A DNA stretch of 64,000 bases. Origin: Cytobacillus luteolus. Its GTDB lineage: Bacteria > Bacillota > Bacilli > Bacillales > Bacillaceae_L. Below, piece after piece: positions 1-8,249 of the stretch (position 1 is its first letter; each line of letters starts with the position of its first letter). The notes under the pieces are model-generated. The model was not told the DNA's origin, did no database searches, and saw only the letters and a program-made list of their open reading frames with translations. A program made the position numbers and the translations under genes. The stretch spans positions 62,001 to 126,000 of the forward strand of contig NZ_JAGGKM010000007.1 of assembly GCF_017873715.1 (NCBI RefSeq). The letters run 5' to 3'.

Positions 1-1
1 T

Positions 2-1051
2 AATGGAATGTTTAATCTTAGTAATTTTCAACTTGAGCCGCATGATAAGAAATATTACTCAAGTGTTCGTGTACCTATTACCTATAATCCTGAGGCGGAT
101 TGCCTACAATTTATGCAATTTCTTGATGATGTCTTTGAAGGCGATCAGGAACGAATAAACCTGATAGGTGAAGTTTTAGGATACTGTTTAACTGCAGAGA
201 CTAAAGCTCAAAAAGCAATTCTACTGTATGGGCGTGGTTCCAATGGTAAAAGTGTTTTAGCAGAAATAATCACCTATTTATGTGGAAGAGAAAATGTATC
301 TTCCGTACCGATTCAGGACCTAGAGAAACCTTTTGCTAGATTTGAATTGGTAGATAAACTAATAAACCTAGCAACAGAGAACGAAGTAGACAAAAACGGT
401 CTAAATACGACACATTTTAAATCGATTGTTACTGGTGATCCTATTCGTGTTGAGAGAAAGTATGAGCCTGGTTTTACGTATCAACCTATATGTAAGTTGG
501 TTTTTGCATTAAACAACTTACCCTACTCTCGTGATAAAAGTAATGGATTCTTGAGGCGACTTTTAATCGTGCCATTCAATCGTTCATTCTCAAAGAACGA
601 AAAGGATCCAGATTTAATTGGAAAGTTAAAGACAGAAATGTCTGGTATTTTAAACTTTGCATTAGAAGGCCTAAAGCGATTACGAAATAACAAATACGAT
701 TTTTCGGAATCAAAAGTGGTTAATGAAGCAGTAGCGGAATATACCGAAAATTTAAATCCAATCAAAAGTTTTGTGGATGAGAGAATAATAGTAACAGGTA
801 ATCCTCTTGATAGAGTAAGCCATGCCTCTCTAAAAAGAGCATATGAACTTTGGTGTTCAGAAAGTGGGTTTTCAGGGAACCAAACAACAAATTCCAGATC
901 GTTTATTAAAAATGTAAAGGATACATTAAAGGATAACAGTATGCAATTTGATACTTCTAAATCTGGAAATCATCGATATATTACAGAAGTAAAACTAAAA
1001 AATAATCAAACTATTACGCTTGAAGATGATATGTCGATATTTGATATGTAA
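2..1051 (+). CDS. Phage/plasmid primase-helicase, C-terminal part (5' end outside window)
   Basis: This is the helicase half of a D5/P4-type primase, an SF3 ATPase that unwinds DNA at the replication origin of phages, satellites and plasmids. Counting from the first ATG at 8, a Walker A motif GRGSNGKS lies at residues 75-82, an acidic Walker B-like NLATENE at about 120-126, and SF3 motif C (KLVFALNN) at 163-170, followed by an arginine pair at 183-184. The frame is open upstream of that ATG and reads Asn-Gly. This matches the family pattern in which NG and a hydrophobic residue precede the PHD of the D5_N domain, so the ATG is internal and the true start lies left of the window. Family members are usually 450-800 aa. 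Downstream there is a long non-coding gap, then a recombinase. It probably belongs to a phage satellite or integrated element. Confidence 0.9.
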   Translation, partial: NGMFNLSNFQLEPHDKKYYSSVRVPITYNPEADCLQFMQFLDDVFEGDQERINLIGEVLGYCLTAETKAQKAILLYGRGSNGKSVLAEIITYLCGRENVSSVPIQDLEKPFARFELVDKLINLATENEVDKNGLNTTHFKSIVTGDPIRVERKYEPGFTYQPICKLVFALNNLPYSRDKSNGFLRRLLIVPFNRSFSKNEKDPDLIGKLKTEMSGILNFALEGLKRLRNNKYDFSESKVVNEAVAEYTENLNPIKSFVDERIIVTGNPLDRVSHASLKRAYELWCSESGFSGNQTTNSRSFIKNVKDTLKDNSMQFDTSKSGNHRYITEVKLKNNQTITLEDDMSIFDM

Positions 1052-1656
1052 CTAGGTTTTTTAGGATTAATTGAGCCTTATCATAAAACTTAGAAGTAGT
1101 TTTAGCCTGTTAGTGCAACAATCAAAGGATTAATCTAGTACGTTATTAATACAATGGGGCATTTGGGGCAATACAGGGACGGAATCGAAAAGAGAATGCC
1201 CAACTTACTTGCCAAGGTAGACTTATATATTGCAAATGGATGGGCAATAAGGGCGATGAAAAATGAAAAGAAAATACCCATCCCCCCCTGTCTAATTAAT
1301 AGATTGCTAATAATAGATTTCTAAGAATAAATTTGTTGAAGTTATCGCCCGCAAAGCCCAAACATCCTTAAAGATAATGACATCAAGGAAAAGGTCCAAG
1401 GACAATCTTAAAGCACACAGAGTTTTCCGCCCCTTCTAATGCCTGGCCTAGTTCAACTAGCAGTATTTGAACCTAAACTATATGGTATCTTCGGTAGTTC
1501 CAACCCCCCGCGTCCTCCAACTTGATTAGGGGAGGGGGTGAAGGAAGTGAAAACACAAAAATCTGTCTAAGGGAACTAGTGAAATAACAGAATTTTTATT
1601 TATATATTATAAATTAGAATATAAAACCTTACATTATGAAAAGGAGAGTAACAGTA
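1052..1656. other. Non-coding gap between primase and recombinase module
   Basis: I see no convincing gene in these 605 bases. Visible structure includes a 7-bp inverted repeat, GGGCATT at 1157-1163 with AATGCCC at 1195-1201, a direct repeat of GGGGCA within 1156-1170, C-rich and G-rich tracts near 1280-1296 and 1505-1540, and two copies of AGGATTAAT near 1062 and 1127. Position after a replicative helicase makes a replication origin or a recombinase att site possible, but nothing here proves either. Confidence 0.4.
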
Positions 1657-1797
1657 ATGTCTGCATCTACCTCATATAATCCCGAATATAAAATTCTAGT
1701 AAGCCTATTAGCGGAAATGGTAACTAACTATGTTTTAATGAAGGAATTACAAAATACAGATAAGGATGAATTAGAAGGAGAGAAGAAAAATGAATAA
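1657..1797 (+). CDS. Small ORF overlapping the recombinase start (46 aa)
   Basis: An ATG at 1657 sits 10 bases behind a good ribosome binding site (AAGGAG at 1641-1646) and opens a 46-codon frame ending at 1795-1797. The product begins MSASTSYNPEY and ends in a charged tail (DELEGEKKNE). The last 8 bases overlap the ATG of the recombinase at 1790, and the recombinase ribosome binding site (GAAGGAGAG) lies inside this ORF, so the two are probably translationally coupled. The family is not recognised. From position it could be a small accessory or directionality factor for the recombinase, but that is inference only. It is too short for most gene finders. Confidence 0.55.
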   Translation: MSASTSYNPEYKILVSLLAEMVTNYVLMKELQNTDKDELEGEKKNE

Positions 1798-3493
1798 TTA
1801 CAATCTAGGAATAAACCAATACCTTAGTGACAATAACAACATACAGTTTGATCTAAGTAGTAGTCTGAAAAAGGTTGCTATCTATGCTAGGGTTTCAACC
1901 ACTGAACAGGCTGTCGAAGGTTACAGTATTGATGAACAGTTGAGATTACTAAAGGAATGGTGTGATCAGCACGGCTATGAAGTATATAAAGAATATGCCG
2001 ACCGAGGTATTAGTGGTAAATCAATAGAGGGTAGACCCGCACTAAAAAGCCTATTAGAAGAAGCTAAGCAAAATAAGTTCGATATGGTTTTAGTATGGAA
2101 AACTAATCGACTTGCTAGAAATATGCTGGATTTGTTAAAAATTGATAATATGCTTCAGCAGAGTGGCATTTCTTTTAGATCATATTCGGAGACCAATCTA
2201 GAAACTGAAACAACTTCTGGAAAATTGCAATTTCAAATTTTGGGTGCCATATCCGAATTCGAAAGAAACAACATAGCTGAAAATGTAAAAATGGGTATGA
2301 TTTCAAGGGCTAGAGAAGGTTCGTGGAATGGTGGACAAGTCCTAGGTTACGATAATATTGAAATTCCAAGTGAGAACAGAAAAAGAAAACAGTCCAGGTT
2401 AGTGATTAACGAGACTGAGGCACAAACTGTTAAGCGGATGTTTCAACTATATATCGAGGGCAATGGCTATAAATCCATAGCCAATACCCTCAACAAGCAA
2501 GGGCACCGATCCAAAAAGAATAATACCTTTTCTATAAATGCAATAAAAACAATACTCACCAATCCAGTTTATGTAGGATATATACGCTACAATGTGAGAA
2601 GAGACTGGAATACAAAGAGAAGAAATAATATAAATCCTCAGCCGATTATCCAAAAAGGGCTTCATGAACCAATTATATCCATGGAGACTTGGGATAAGGC
2701 CCAATTAATCCTAAAAAACAGGAGTGAGGTACCAAATAGGGTTCATAGTGGTGATTTTCCCTTGTCAGGTATTTTGAAATGCCCTGTTTGTGGTGCAGGT
2801 ATGGTCCTTTCGAGAACTAATAATAAAAGAAAGGACGGTACTAAAAGAATATTGGAATATTATGCATGTGGTGCTTGGAAAAACAAAGGTACGGCAGCTT
2901 GTAATTCCAATACCATAAGGGTCGATTATGCTAATGAATACGTGCTTAATAAGGTAGCACAATTTGCAAGTAGTGATCTCCTAATTAAGGATGTTGTAAA
3001 GAAGTTAAATGGTGATCAAAAAGAATCCTCAGCTCCAATTCAGCATGAATACCAATCATTAAAGAAGCAATTGGGCTCCATTCAACAAAAGAAGGATAAA
3101 GTGCTTGGACTTTATGAAGATGAGGTTATAAGCAAGACCGATCTAATTGATCGCCTAGGCAAACTAGATGTTGAGATGTCCTTACTCAAGAATAGAATAC
3201 AACCATTAGAGCTTCAGTTAGGACAAAGTAATACAAGAGAAATCGACTTTAATATGGTTAAGGAGGTAATGAATAATTTCGTAAGTAACTATAAGGAGGC
3301 TATAACGTCAGAACAAAGAAAACAGTTGCTGCGACTTGTTATTAAGGAGATAAGGATAACAGACAGAAAGAATATCGATACAATCCAAATACAAATGAAT
3401 AATGAGGTAGTAAAGCATTTTACAGCTAAGGGAGAAGAGAAATCGTCAGATGATGATTTCTCTTCTCCTTTTTTAGTTTGCTTTAATATTTAG
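1790..3493 (+). CDS. Large serine recombinase / site-specific integrase
   Basis: A 567-aa large serine recombinase, which integrates and excises mobile elements by double-strand cleavage with a covalent phosphoserine. The resolvase catalytic domain covers about residues 28-175, with nucleophile Ser36 in YARVSTTEQ and conserved arginines in LARN and EFERNNIAE. The recombinase DNA-binding domain follows (about 190-310), then a zinc ribbon with paired cysteines (CPVCGAG and CGAW...AACN, about 328-372) and a coiled coil (about 410-475) typical of the family. Length is normal for the family. The last 22 codons (from KGEEKSSDDD) are encoded by a terminator hairpin. The same coding tail recurs in decayed form three more times downstream. 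It is the last intact mobility gene before the cargo modules, so the element's boundary is probably close to its 3' end. Confidence 0.95.
   Translation: MNNYNLGINQYLSDNNNIQFDLSSSLKKVAIYARVSTTEQAVEGYSIDEQLRLLKEWCDQHGYEVYKEYADRGISGKSIEGRPALKSLLEEAKQNKFDMVLVWKTNRLARNMLDLLKIDNMLQQSGISFRSYSETNLETETTSGKLQFQILGAISEFERNNIAENVKMGMISRAREGSWNGGQVLGYDNIEIPSENRKRKQSRLVINETEAQTVKRMFQLYIEGNGYKSIANTLNKQGHRSKKNNTFSINAIKTILTNPVYVGYIRYNVRRDWNTKRRNNINPQPIIQKGLHEPIISMETWDKAQLILKNRSEVPNRVHSGDFPLSGILKCPVCGAGMVLSRTNNKRKDGTKRILEYYACGAWKNKGTAACNSNTIRVDYANEYVLNKVAQFASSDLLIKDVVKKLNGDQKESSAPIQHEYQSLKKQLGSIQQKKDKVLGLYEDEVISKTDLIDRLGKLDVEMSLLKNRIQPLELQLGQSNTREIDFNMVKEVMNNFVSNYKEAITSEQRKQLLRLVIKEIRITDRKNIDTIQIQMNNEVVKHFTAKGEEKSSDDDFSSPFLVCFNI
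3431..3475 (+). terminator. Terminator hairpin inside the recombinase 3' coding end
   Basis: A perfect 14-bp stem (3431-3444 with 3455-3468, arm GGAGAAGAGAAATC) with a 10-base loop is followed by six T. It looks like a strong intrinsic terminator. The stem lies upstream of the stop codon and encodes the recombinase tail, so sequence here is constrained both as protein and as RNA. It is the reference copy for the three tail remnants at about 6271, 8757 and 9796. Confidence 0.85.
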
Positions 3494-3501
3494 GTGGGGC
3501 G

Positions 3502-3603
3502 ATGGAAAAAGACATACTTTATTTCATAAAAATGGATATTATAGCTTTACAAATTTTTATTATGTCGAATTATATCGAAATGTTGTGTGAAAAGTGTCGA
3601 TAA
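3502..3603 (+). CDS. Possible 33-aa small ORF
   Basis: Directly after the recombinase, AGGTGGGG at 3492-3499 precedes an ATG at 3502 that opens a 33-codon frame ending at TAA 3601-3603. The predicted peptide starts MEKDILYFIK, is hydrophobic in the middle and ends in a Cys/Lys/Arg-rich tail. It has no recognisable family. The ribosome binding site is close to the start, so it is only a candidate, and chance is a reasonable alternative. Confidence 0.25.
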   Translation: MEKDILYFIKMDIIALQIFIMSNYIEMLCEKCR

Positions 3604-3684
3604 GAAAATGGTAAGATTATATGGTATTAAATACCTACTTTATTAAAATCAAGGTAAGTAGGCATTATGTGAGGGGGCATCAAT

Positions 3685-4686
3685 GTGTTAGAACTCAAAA
3701 GGTTAATATTAGGTAGTTTAGTTATCGGAAGTATGTTATTGACTGTCGGCTGTGAAGAGGCGAAAGAGACAGCTCAAAAAGTAGCAAATGATGTAGAGGA
3801 GAAAATACAAGCTGAGGCAACAAAGGATAATGAGTTTTTACTCTCAGTTAAAGGTGGGCAATTAAATAGTTACCCTGATATTATAATTGAAGAAGCATTT
3901 AATAGTTTCTTTTCGTCTCCTACATGGAAATACTTTGAAGCTGAGACCGGAGAACATGTGGTTGAATTTACAGGCTACTGCTTTTATATGGAAAAAAAGG
4001 TAAAAGCAAAGTTACAATTTCTTGTAGTAGAAGGAGTTGACAGCTTTGAAATTGGTGCATTAGAGTTCAATGATGTTCCACAAAATGAGTTAACCAAAAT
4101 TGAATTAATTAAAGCTATTTATGAGGATAATGTTTTTACTAATGAGGATGTAACAGATACAAGTGTTAATAATACTGAATCTGAATCTTTAATCTCACTT
4201 CAGAATTTCGAAAGATGGAACTACGGTGAACCTGATAAGACTTTTCCAGTTTTTCTTGATGGGGCCCAAGAATCTATAGTTTTGGGACTTGATACACCTA
4301 ATGGTATAAAGGCTCAGGTACATATTAATAGCATAAATACAGCTTTTAACCTGGCCCTAGACTCAGAAAGCGATTATAGCCCTTTTGATGAGTTTGGAGA
4401 GTTATTACCAGGATTTGAATTATATGCAACAGGGCATGACTTCGATTCGGATGGAACAGACGAAGTAGTAGTTGCTATAAGTGATGGATTAGTAGAAACT
4501 TACTACTGGGTTTTCTCTTATAATTTTGTAGCACTTGAATACGGGGATAATCCTTTGGAGCCAGTTTTTTATGGTGAAGCTCAATCAGATATTATTCTAG
4601 AAGGGAATACACTTACTGTTCCATATGGTTCACAAGGACTATTTGATAGCTATATCTACTCGAATGGTGAATTTATTATGCAATAG
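3685..4686 (+). CDS. Two-domain lipoprotein of unknown function
   Basis: A 333-aa secreted lipoprotein with a GTG start behind GAGGGGG (3671-3677). The N-terminus has a short hydrophobic signal and a lipobox-like LTVGC with Cys23, so it should be anchored to the outer face of the membrane. Residues about 45-135 form a compact region rich in aromatic residues (PTWKYFEAETG, VEFTGYCFY, ALEFNDVPQN) that I recognise only as a pattern seen in uncharacterised Firmicute proteins. A linker follows. The C-terminal half contains DFDSDGTDE, an acidic loop like those of FG-GAP/VCBS calcium-binding repeats. A PH-like membrane protein and an EcsC protein follow on the same strand, all between two recombinase tails. 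No function can be assigned. Confidence 0.75.
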   Translation: MLELKRLILGSLVIGSMLLTVGCEEAKETAQKVANDVEEKIQAEATKDNEFLLSVKGGQLNSYPDIIIEEAFNSFFSSPTWKYFEAETGEHVVEFTGYCFYMEKKVKAKLQFLVVEGVDSFEIGALEFNDVPQNELTKIELIKAIYEDNVFTNEDVTDTSVNNTESESLISLQNFERWNYGEPDKTFPVFLDGAQESIVLGLDTPNGIKAQVHINSINTAFNLALDSESDYSPFDEFGELLPGFELYATGHDFDSDGTDEVVVAISDGLVETYYWVFSYNFVALEYGDNPLEPVFYGEAQSDIILEGNTLTVPYGSQGLFDSYIYSNGEFIMQ

Positions 4687-4760
4687 ATCATAACTAATAA
4701 AACTAGTAAAGTAACGAAATCTTTAAGCTTTTTAACAGTATATATTGAATGGAGAAAATT

Positions 4761-5207
4761 ATGGAAAATTTAGCACTTGAAAAAGATTCAACTCCAAAAG
4801 AGCTATTATTTGAGTGGGATAAGCACTTAAGCTATTTAACTCTAAATAAAATAAAAACAAAGGTTACAATTGATAATCCTAACCTTTTTATTGAAAGACG
4901 CAACCACTATTTAGGCTTAGTGCCTGGAAGGACTAAAGATCAGAAGCTACCCTTAAGTAATATAGCAAAATTATCTGTAAGGAAAAAAATAAATCTTTTT
5001 GACATATTACTAGGGTTGACTTTCATCATACTAGGTTTTGCTCAACCACTATTTTTTATCTTTGCAATAATCACTTTTTGGACTGGAGTTAGCAATAAAG
5101 TTATTATAACTACAAATCTAAAAAGTAAGTTTATAATTCCTACAAACTCTAAAGAGAATGCTCAACAATTAATAGAAGCAATTAACGAAATTCCAGTTAG
5201 TAAATAA
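4761..5207 (+). CDS. Small membrane protein with PH-like fold
   Basis: A 148-aa protein. I prefer the ATG at 4761 over the one at 4749, because GGAG at 4751-4754 is well placed only for the later start. The N-terminal 75 residues are soluble and contain beta-strand-like segments (KVTIDNPNLFIERR). Two adjacent membrane helices lie at about 80-115, then a short soluble tail (KSKFIIPTNS...AQQLIEAINEI) resembles the end of a bacterial PH domain split by membrane segments. The fold assignment is inference from pattern. It sits 74 bases after the lipoprotein gene and is followed by a terminator. Function unknown. Confidence 0.65.
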   Translation: MENLALEKDSTPKELLFEWDKHLSYLTLNKIKTKVTIDNPNLFIERRNHYLGLVPGRTKDQKLPLSNIAKLSVRKKINLFDILLGLTFIILGFAQPLFFIFAIITFWTGVSNKVIITTNLKSKFIIPTNSKENAQQLIEAINEIPVSK

Positions 5208-5219
5208 ACTTTTAAAATT

Positions 5220-5248
5220 ATACCCTTGCGAAAGTTAGGGTATTTTTT
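5220..5248 (+). terminator. Intrinsic terminator
   Basis: Arms ATACCCT (5220-5226) and AGGGTAT (5237-5243) flank a 10-base loop and run into a T-tract. It ends the lipoprotein/PH-like gene pair. Confidence 0.75.
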
Positions 5249-5396
5249 GATTTCTAAAATATGTCTAATGTCGAAAATTGATGTAAATTGTCAGACGATA
5301 CTGTAAAAATTTGTATAAATAGCTCGTATAATTATAGATAGATATATAATGATTTTTACTGTTCCTTATTAATGGTTGATAAAAGGGGTGTAATTT

Positions 5397-6242
5397 GTGT
5401 CAGGTACTGTAGAAGGAACTAATTCACTTGAACTTATTGTTTCTAATGCAATGAAACTGCCAGGTGTAAAAGTTGACCGAAACGAATTTTTAGCAAAAAC
5501 TTTTGCAAACCGAATAGGCTCCCAAGAATTAAGCAAAGTTCTAGAACAAGGGCCTATTGAAGCTGGGATAGATCCAGAAAAGATTAATAGAATTGCAAAA
5601 TCTTTAATAGAAAGGCGCACACTTCAAAGCTCAGGAGCTTCTTTTGCTGCTGGTCTTCCTGGTGGGATAGCTATGGCAGCAACAATACCTGCTGATACCC
5701 TACAATTTTTTGGAGTAGCATTACGTTTAGCTCAAGAGTTAGCGTATCTTTATGGATATAAAGATATGTGGGAAGACGATGAATTGGATTTAGAAAGAGT
5801 TAGAGGGGAATTAATATTATTTCTTGGGGTCATGTTTGGTGTAGGCGGTTCAGCCTCAGCCTTGAAAGTTCTTTCTTCAAGGATATCGCAGCAAGTATTA
5901 AAAAAGTTGCCTCAAAAAGCACTAACTAAAACGTTCTATTATCCTATAATTAAAAAGATAGCTGCTGCAATAGGGATAAAAGTAACAAAAGAGACATTTG
6001 CTAAGGGTGTGGCAAAGGTAGTTCCTGTTTTGGGTGGAGCTGTTTCTGGTGGATTAACATACGCTTCTATGAAAAAAATGGGTAATCGACTTAGGTTATC
6101 TCTACATGAATCGGTAAATTATACTATGTCTGATTTAGAAAATGATTTAAATGTTATTAAAAAGGAAATGCCAGATATTATTGATGCAGAGTTTTCAGAA
6201 ATAGAAGAGGAAATTATTGATTCACAAAGCCAAACAAATTAG
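5397..6242 (+). CDS. EcsC family protein
   Basis: A 281-aa EcsC-domain protein with a GTG start behind AGGGGTG. Family features are the alanine/glycine-rich hydrophobic stretch AGLPGGIAMAATIPADTLQFF (in two parts, about residues 80-105), the QELAYLYGY motif, and a second Gly-rich hydrophobic region near 205-225 (VVPVLGGAVSGGLTYASM). Members are membrane-associated and biochemically uncharacterised; the name comes from the third gene of the Bacillus ecs ABC operon, but this gene has no ecsAB neighbours. The acidic C-terminal tail (about 255-275) is also visible. The gene lies in a recombinase-bounded cargo module. Its stop is followed directly by a recombinase-tail remnant. Confidence 0.8.
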   Translation: MSGTVEGTNSLELIVSNAMKLPGVKVDRNEFLAKTFANRIGSQELSKVLEQGPIEAGIDPEKINRIAKSLIERRTLQSSGASFAAGLPGGIAMAATIPADTLQFFGVALRLAQELAYLYGYKDMWEDDELDLERVRGELILFLGVMFGVGGSASALKVLSSRISQQVLKKLPQKALTKTFYYPIIKKIAAAIGIKVTKETFAKGVAKVVPVLGGAVSGGLTYASMKKMGNRLRLSLHESVNYTMSDLENDLNVIKKEMPDIIDAEFSEIEEEIIDSQSQTN

Positions 6243-6270
6243 GTAGTTAGCTTAAAAAGACATAAAATTA

Positions 6271-6333
6271 ATGCTGAAATGGAGAAGAGGTTCATCTAAA
6301 GTGATTTCTCTTCTCCTTTTTTAGTTTGTTACT
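6271..6333 (+). pseudogene. Serine recombinase 3'-tail remnant 1 with terminator hairpin
   Basis: From 6299 the sequence reads SDFSSPFLVCY then stop, which is the intact recombinase's tail (DFSSPFLVCF) apart from the last residues. GEE precedes it in a shifted frame. The stem GGAGAAGAG (6281-6289) pairs with CTCTTCTCC (6308-6316), followed by six T, so it still works as a terminator for the EcsC gene. The right arm and the next 13 bases are identical to the copy at 3455. The remnant is short, so simple duplication of a terminator is an alternative explanation for this copy. Confidence 0.6.
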
Positions 6334-6403
6334 GAAGGGAATTCTTTGTTCCCTTATACAAAAAAGTTTATAAAAGTTTTGGTATGAAGGAGAGTATCTC
6401 AGG

Positions 6404-6646
6404 ATGAATATCAATGTTCTAGCTAGTAAATTAAACGAAATGTACTCTAATGCACCTGAAGGAGACCAAGTAGCACAAATTCACCTATTCGGGGTAAAAT
6501 ATGCAGATTTAATATTAAGAAATAACTATAAAGCTACTGAAATTGTTCGTTTATCAGGTATAAACCGATCATATGCTGCTGAAGTGAGTAAAGGAATTAA
6601 GTTGTCTAAGTATGTAGTACCAAAGGATAAAAAATACAAAGAATAA
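6404..6646 (+). CDS. Small helix-turn-helix-like protein
   Basis: An 80-aa protein with ATG start and AAGGAG 11 bases upstream. The central part, from about residue 40 (NYKATEIVRLSGINRSYAAE), reads as two helices separated by a turn, as in HTH DNA-binding proteins; the C-terminus is basic (PKDKKYKE). The neighbouring gene, 104 bases downstream on the same strand, encodes a PLD-type nuclease, so this could be its regulator. Such small HTH proteins are common beside restriction or defence nucleases. The fold is inferred from pattern, and the exact family is not recognised. Confidence 0.65.
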   Translation: MNINVLASKLNEMYSNAPEGDQVAQIHLFGVKYADLILRNNYKATEIVRLSGINRSYAAEVSKGIKLSKYVVPKDKKYKE

Positions 6647-6750
6647 TAAAGAAAACCTATTATGGAAAATGTAAGGGAATAATTGAGAATTGGTATATAT
6701 TATGTTAAAGATATACATCTCAACTATGGTAAAAAAAAGGGGGATTAAAC

Positions 6751-7974
6751 ATGCCGATTAGCTTCTTAGACAAGAATTTTGGAAACACGTTTTTCTCATT
6801 ATTAGATACAACTAAAAAACAAATTCGAATTATTTCTCCATTTATTGGTTACAAAACAGCATTAGCCTTAGTGAACTTTATCGAGGAGACTGAAAGTGAA
6901 CTAGACTGTGTATTAATTACACGATTTGATAGAGAAGATTTTATAAAAGGAGTAAGCAGCATTGCTGGTTTAGAGTGTCTTAAAAAGGCAGGCGTGAAAA
7001 TGTTTGCGCTTCAAGATCTTCATACGAAGCTTTACATATTTGATAGTGAGTCAGTGATAATGGGGTCTGCTAATTTTACCTTCAATGGCTTCTATAAAAA
7101 TCATGAGTTTGGTATTTTTATGGAAGATGAGCCTGAGTTCTCAAAGGAGTGTAATAATTATTTTGAAGGTTTACTTAATGACATCATGAATGATGATGAT
7201 TGGGAGATAACCCTAGATCGTATTGCCAAAGAAAAACCTTATTGTGATGATGCTGTAACAGGAAGAGCACATTCACAAAAGAAACCAAGGAAAAATGAGT
7301 CGCCGGTTATAGTACAGCCAAACCAAGTTAAGTGGGGAGCGAAACTTGATTTTCAAGTTGACCAGACATTAGAAATTAAAGAAGAAAAAGACATTTTGGA
7401 GGAAATTTTAAAACAAGAAGATGAAATGCAAGTCCGAAAAAGAAACACGGGTATATGGTTAAAGTTTGAAGGTAACAGTGAAAACCGTATTCCTAACGAC
7501 GTAACCTATTTCGAAAGGCGGAAAAAGGAACATAGAAGGCGTACATTCTTTCCAAAGGCTCCTTCTGGAATAAAAGATGGTCAGTTATTGTTTATGACTA
7601 TGGTAAGCAATGATAAAGAAGACAAAGGAACTCCGATAATAGTAGGTTATGCAATAACATCAGGATTCAAAGAAAAGAATATTGTCGATGATAATGCCCC
7701 TTTTAATTCAAATAATAGAAGAGGAAGATACCCTTACTTTGTAGAATTAACGAGAGGACAGTTTTTGAAAGCTCCTATTAAAGAAGGGATTACACTCAGG
7801 GAGCTTGCTCGTGAACTACAAACTGACTTGTATCCAAATCCAAAATCAAACTTTAATGAAATAATTTATACACATAGACAAAAATCACATCTTCAGGTAA
7901 CAGAACGTGCACATGACTATATCATGCAACGATTAGAAACCTTATTTAAGGAATACGGTTATGAGGAACTTTAG
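6751..7974 (+). CDS. PLD-family phosphodiesterase, likely restriction/defence nuclease
   Basis: A 407-aa protein with an N-terminal phospholipase D-like domain (about 1-150). It carries one HKD motif, H91-T-K93 with D98, followed by GSANFT at 105-110. This arrangement matches the NgoFVII/BfiI-like nucleases, which act as dimers so that two single HKD motifs form one active site. The middle (about 165-230) is acidic and lysine-rich, probably a linker. The C-terminal 200 residues (from about 230, with a basic ERRKKEHRRR segment) are not recognised and may bind DNA or select the target. The ATG at 6751 follows AAGGGGG. No methyltransferase is nearby, so a classical restriction pair is unlikely. 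The substrate is unknown. Confidence 0.85.
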   Translation: MPISFLDKNFGNTFFSLLDTTKKQIRIISPFIGYKTALALVNFIEETESELDCVLITRFDREDFIKGVSSIAGLECLKKAGVKMFALQDLHTKLYIFDSESVIMGSANFTFNGFYKNHEFGIFMEDEPEFSKECNNYFEGLLNDIMNDDDWEITLDRIAKEKPYCDDAVTGRAHSQKKPRKNESPVIVQPNQVKWGAKLDFQVDQTLEIKEEKDILEEILKQEDEMQVRKRNTGIWLKFEGNSENRIPNDVTYFERRKKEHRRRTFFPKAPSGIKDGQLLFMTMVSNDKEDKGTPIIVGYAITSGFKEKNIVDDNAPFNSNNRRGRYPYFVELTRGQFLKAPIKEGITLRELARELQTDLYPNPKSNFNEIIYTHRQKSHLQVTERAHDYIMQRLETLFKEYGYEEL

Positions 7975-8249
7975 CTCTTTTGGAGAGGTCTTATATATTA
8001 AAAGGCTAGACATCTATTAATCCTCGAGTAGTTGGTGATAAGATAAATATAGAATATTTAGATTATTGGATTGTTTGAAAACATTATACTGTGATTAATT
8101 TGTAAGGAAAAATAAAAGAGTTATGGGAGAGAGCCTAATTACAAAAACTAACAAAACTAGTCAATTTATTTTTCTTGGTTCGCCAGATTTCTAGTAGAAT
8201 ATGGTGCTAAAATACTAGTACAAATCATATGATTAGGAGTTGAAGCCCA

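Noticed and set aside
4691-4706. Short similarity between about 4690 and about 8150 (AACTAA, AAAACTAGT)
   Set aside because: Only about 16 bases in AT-rich DNA, with no link to module boundaries, so chance is likely.
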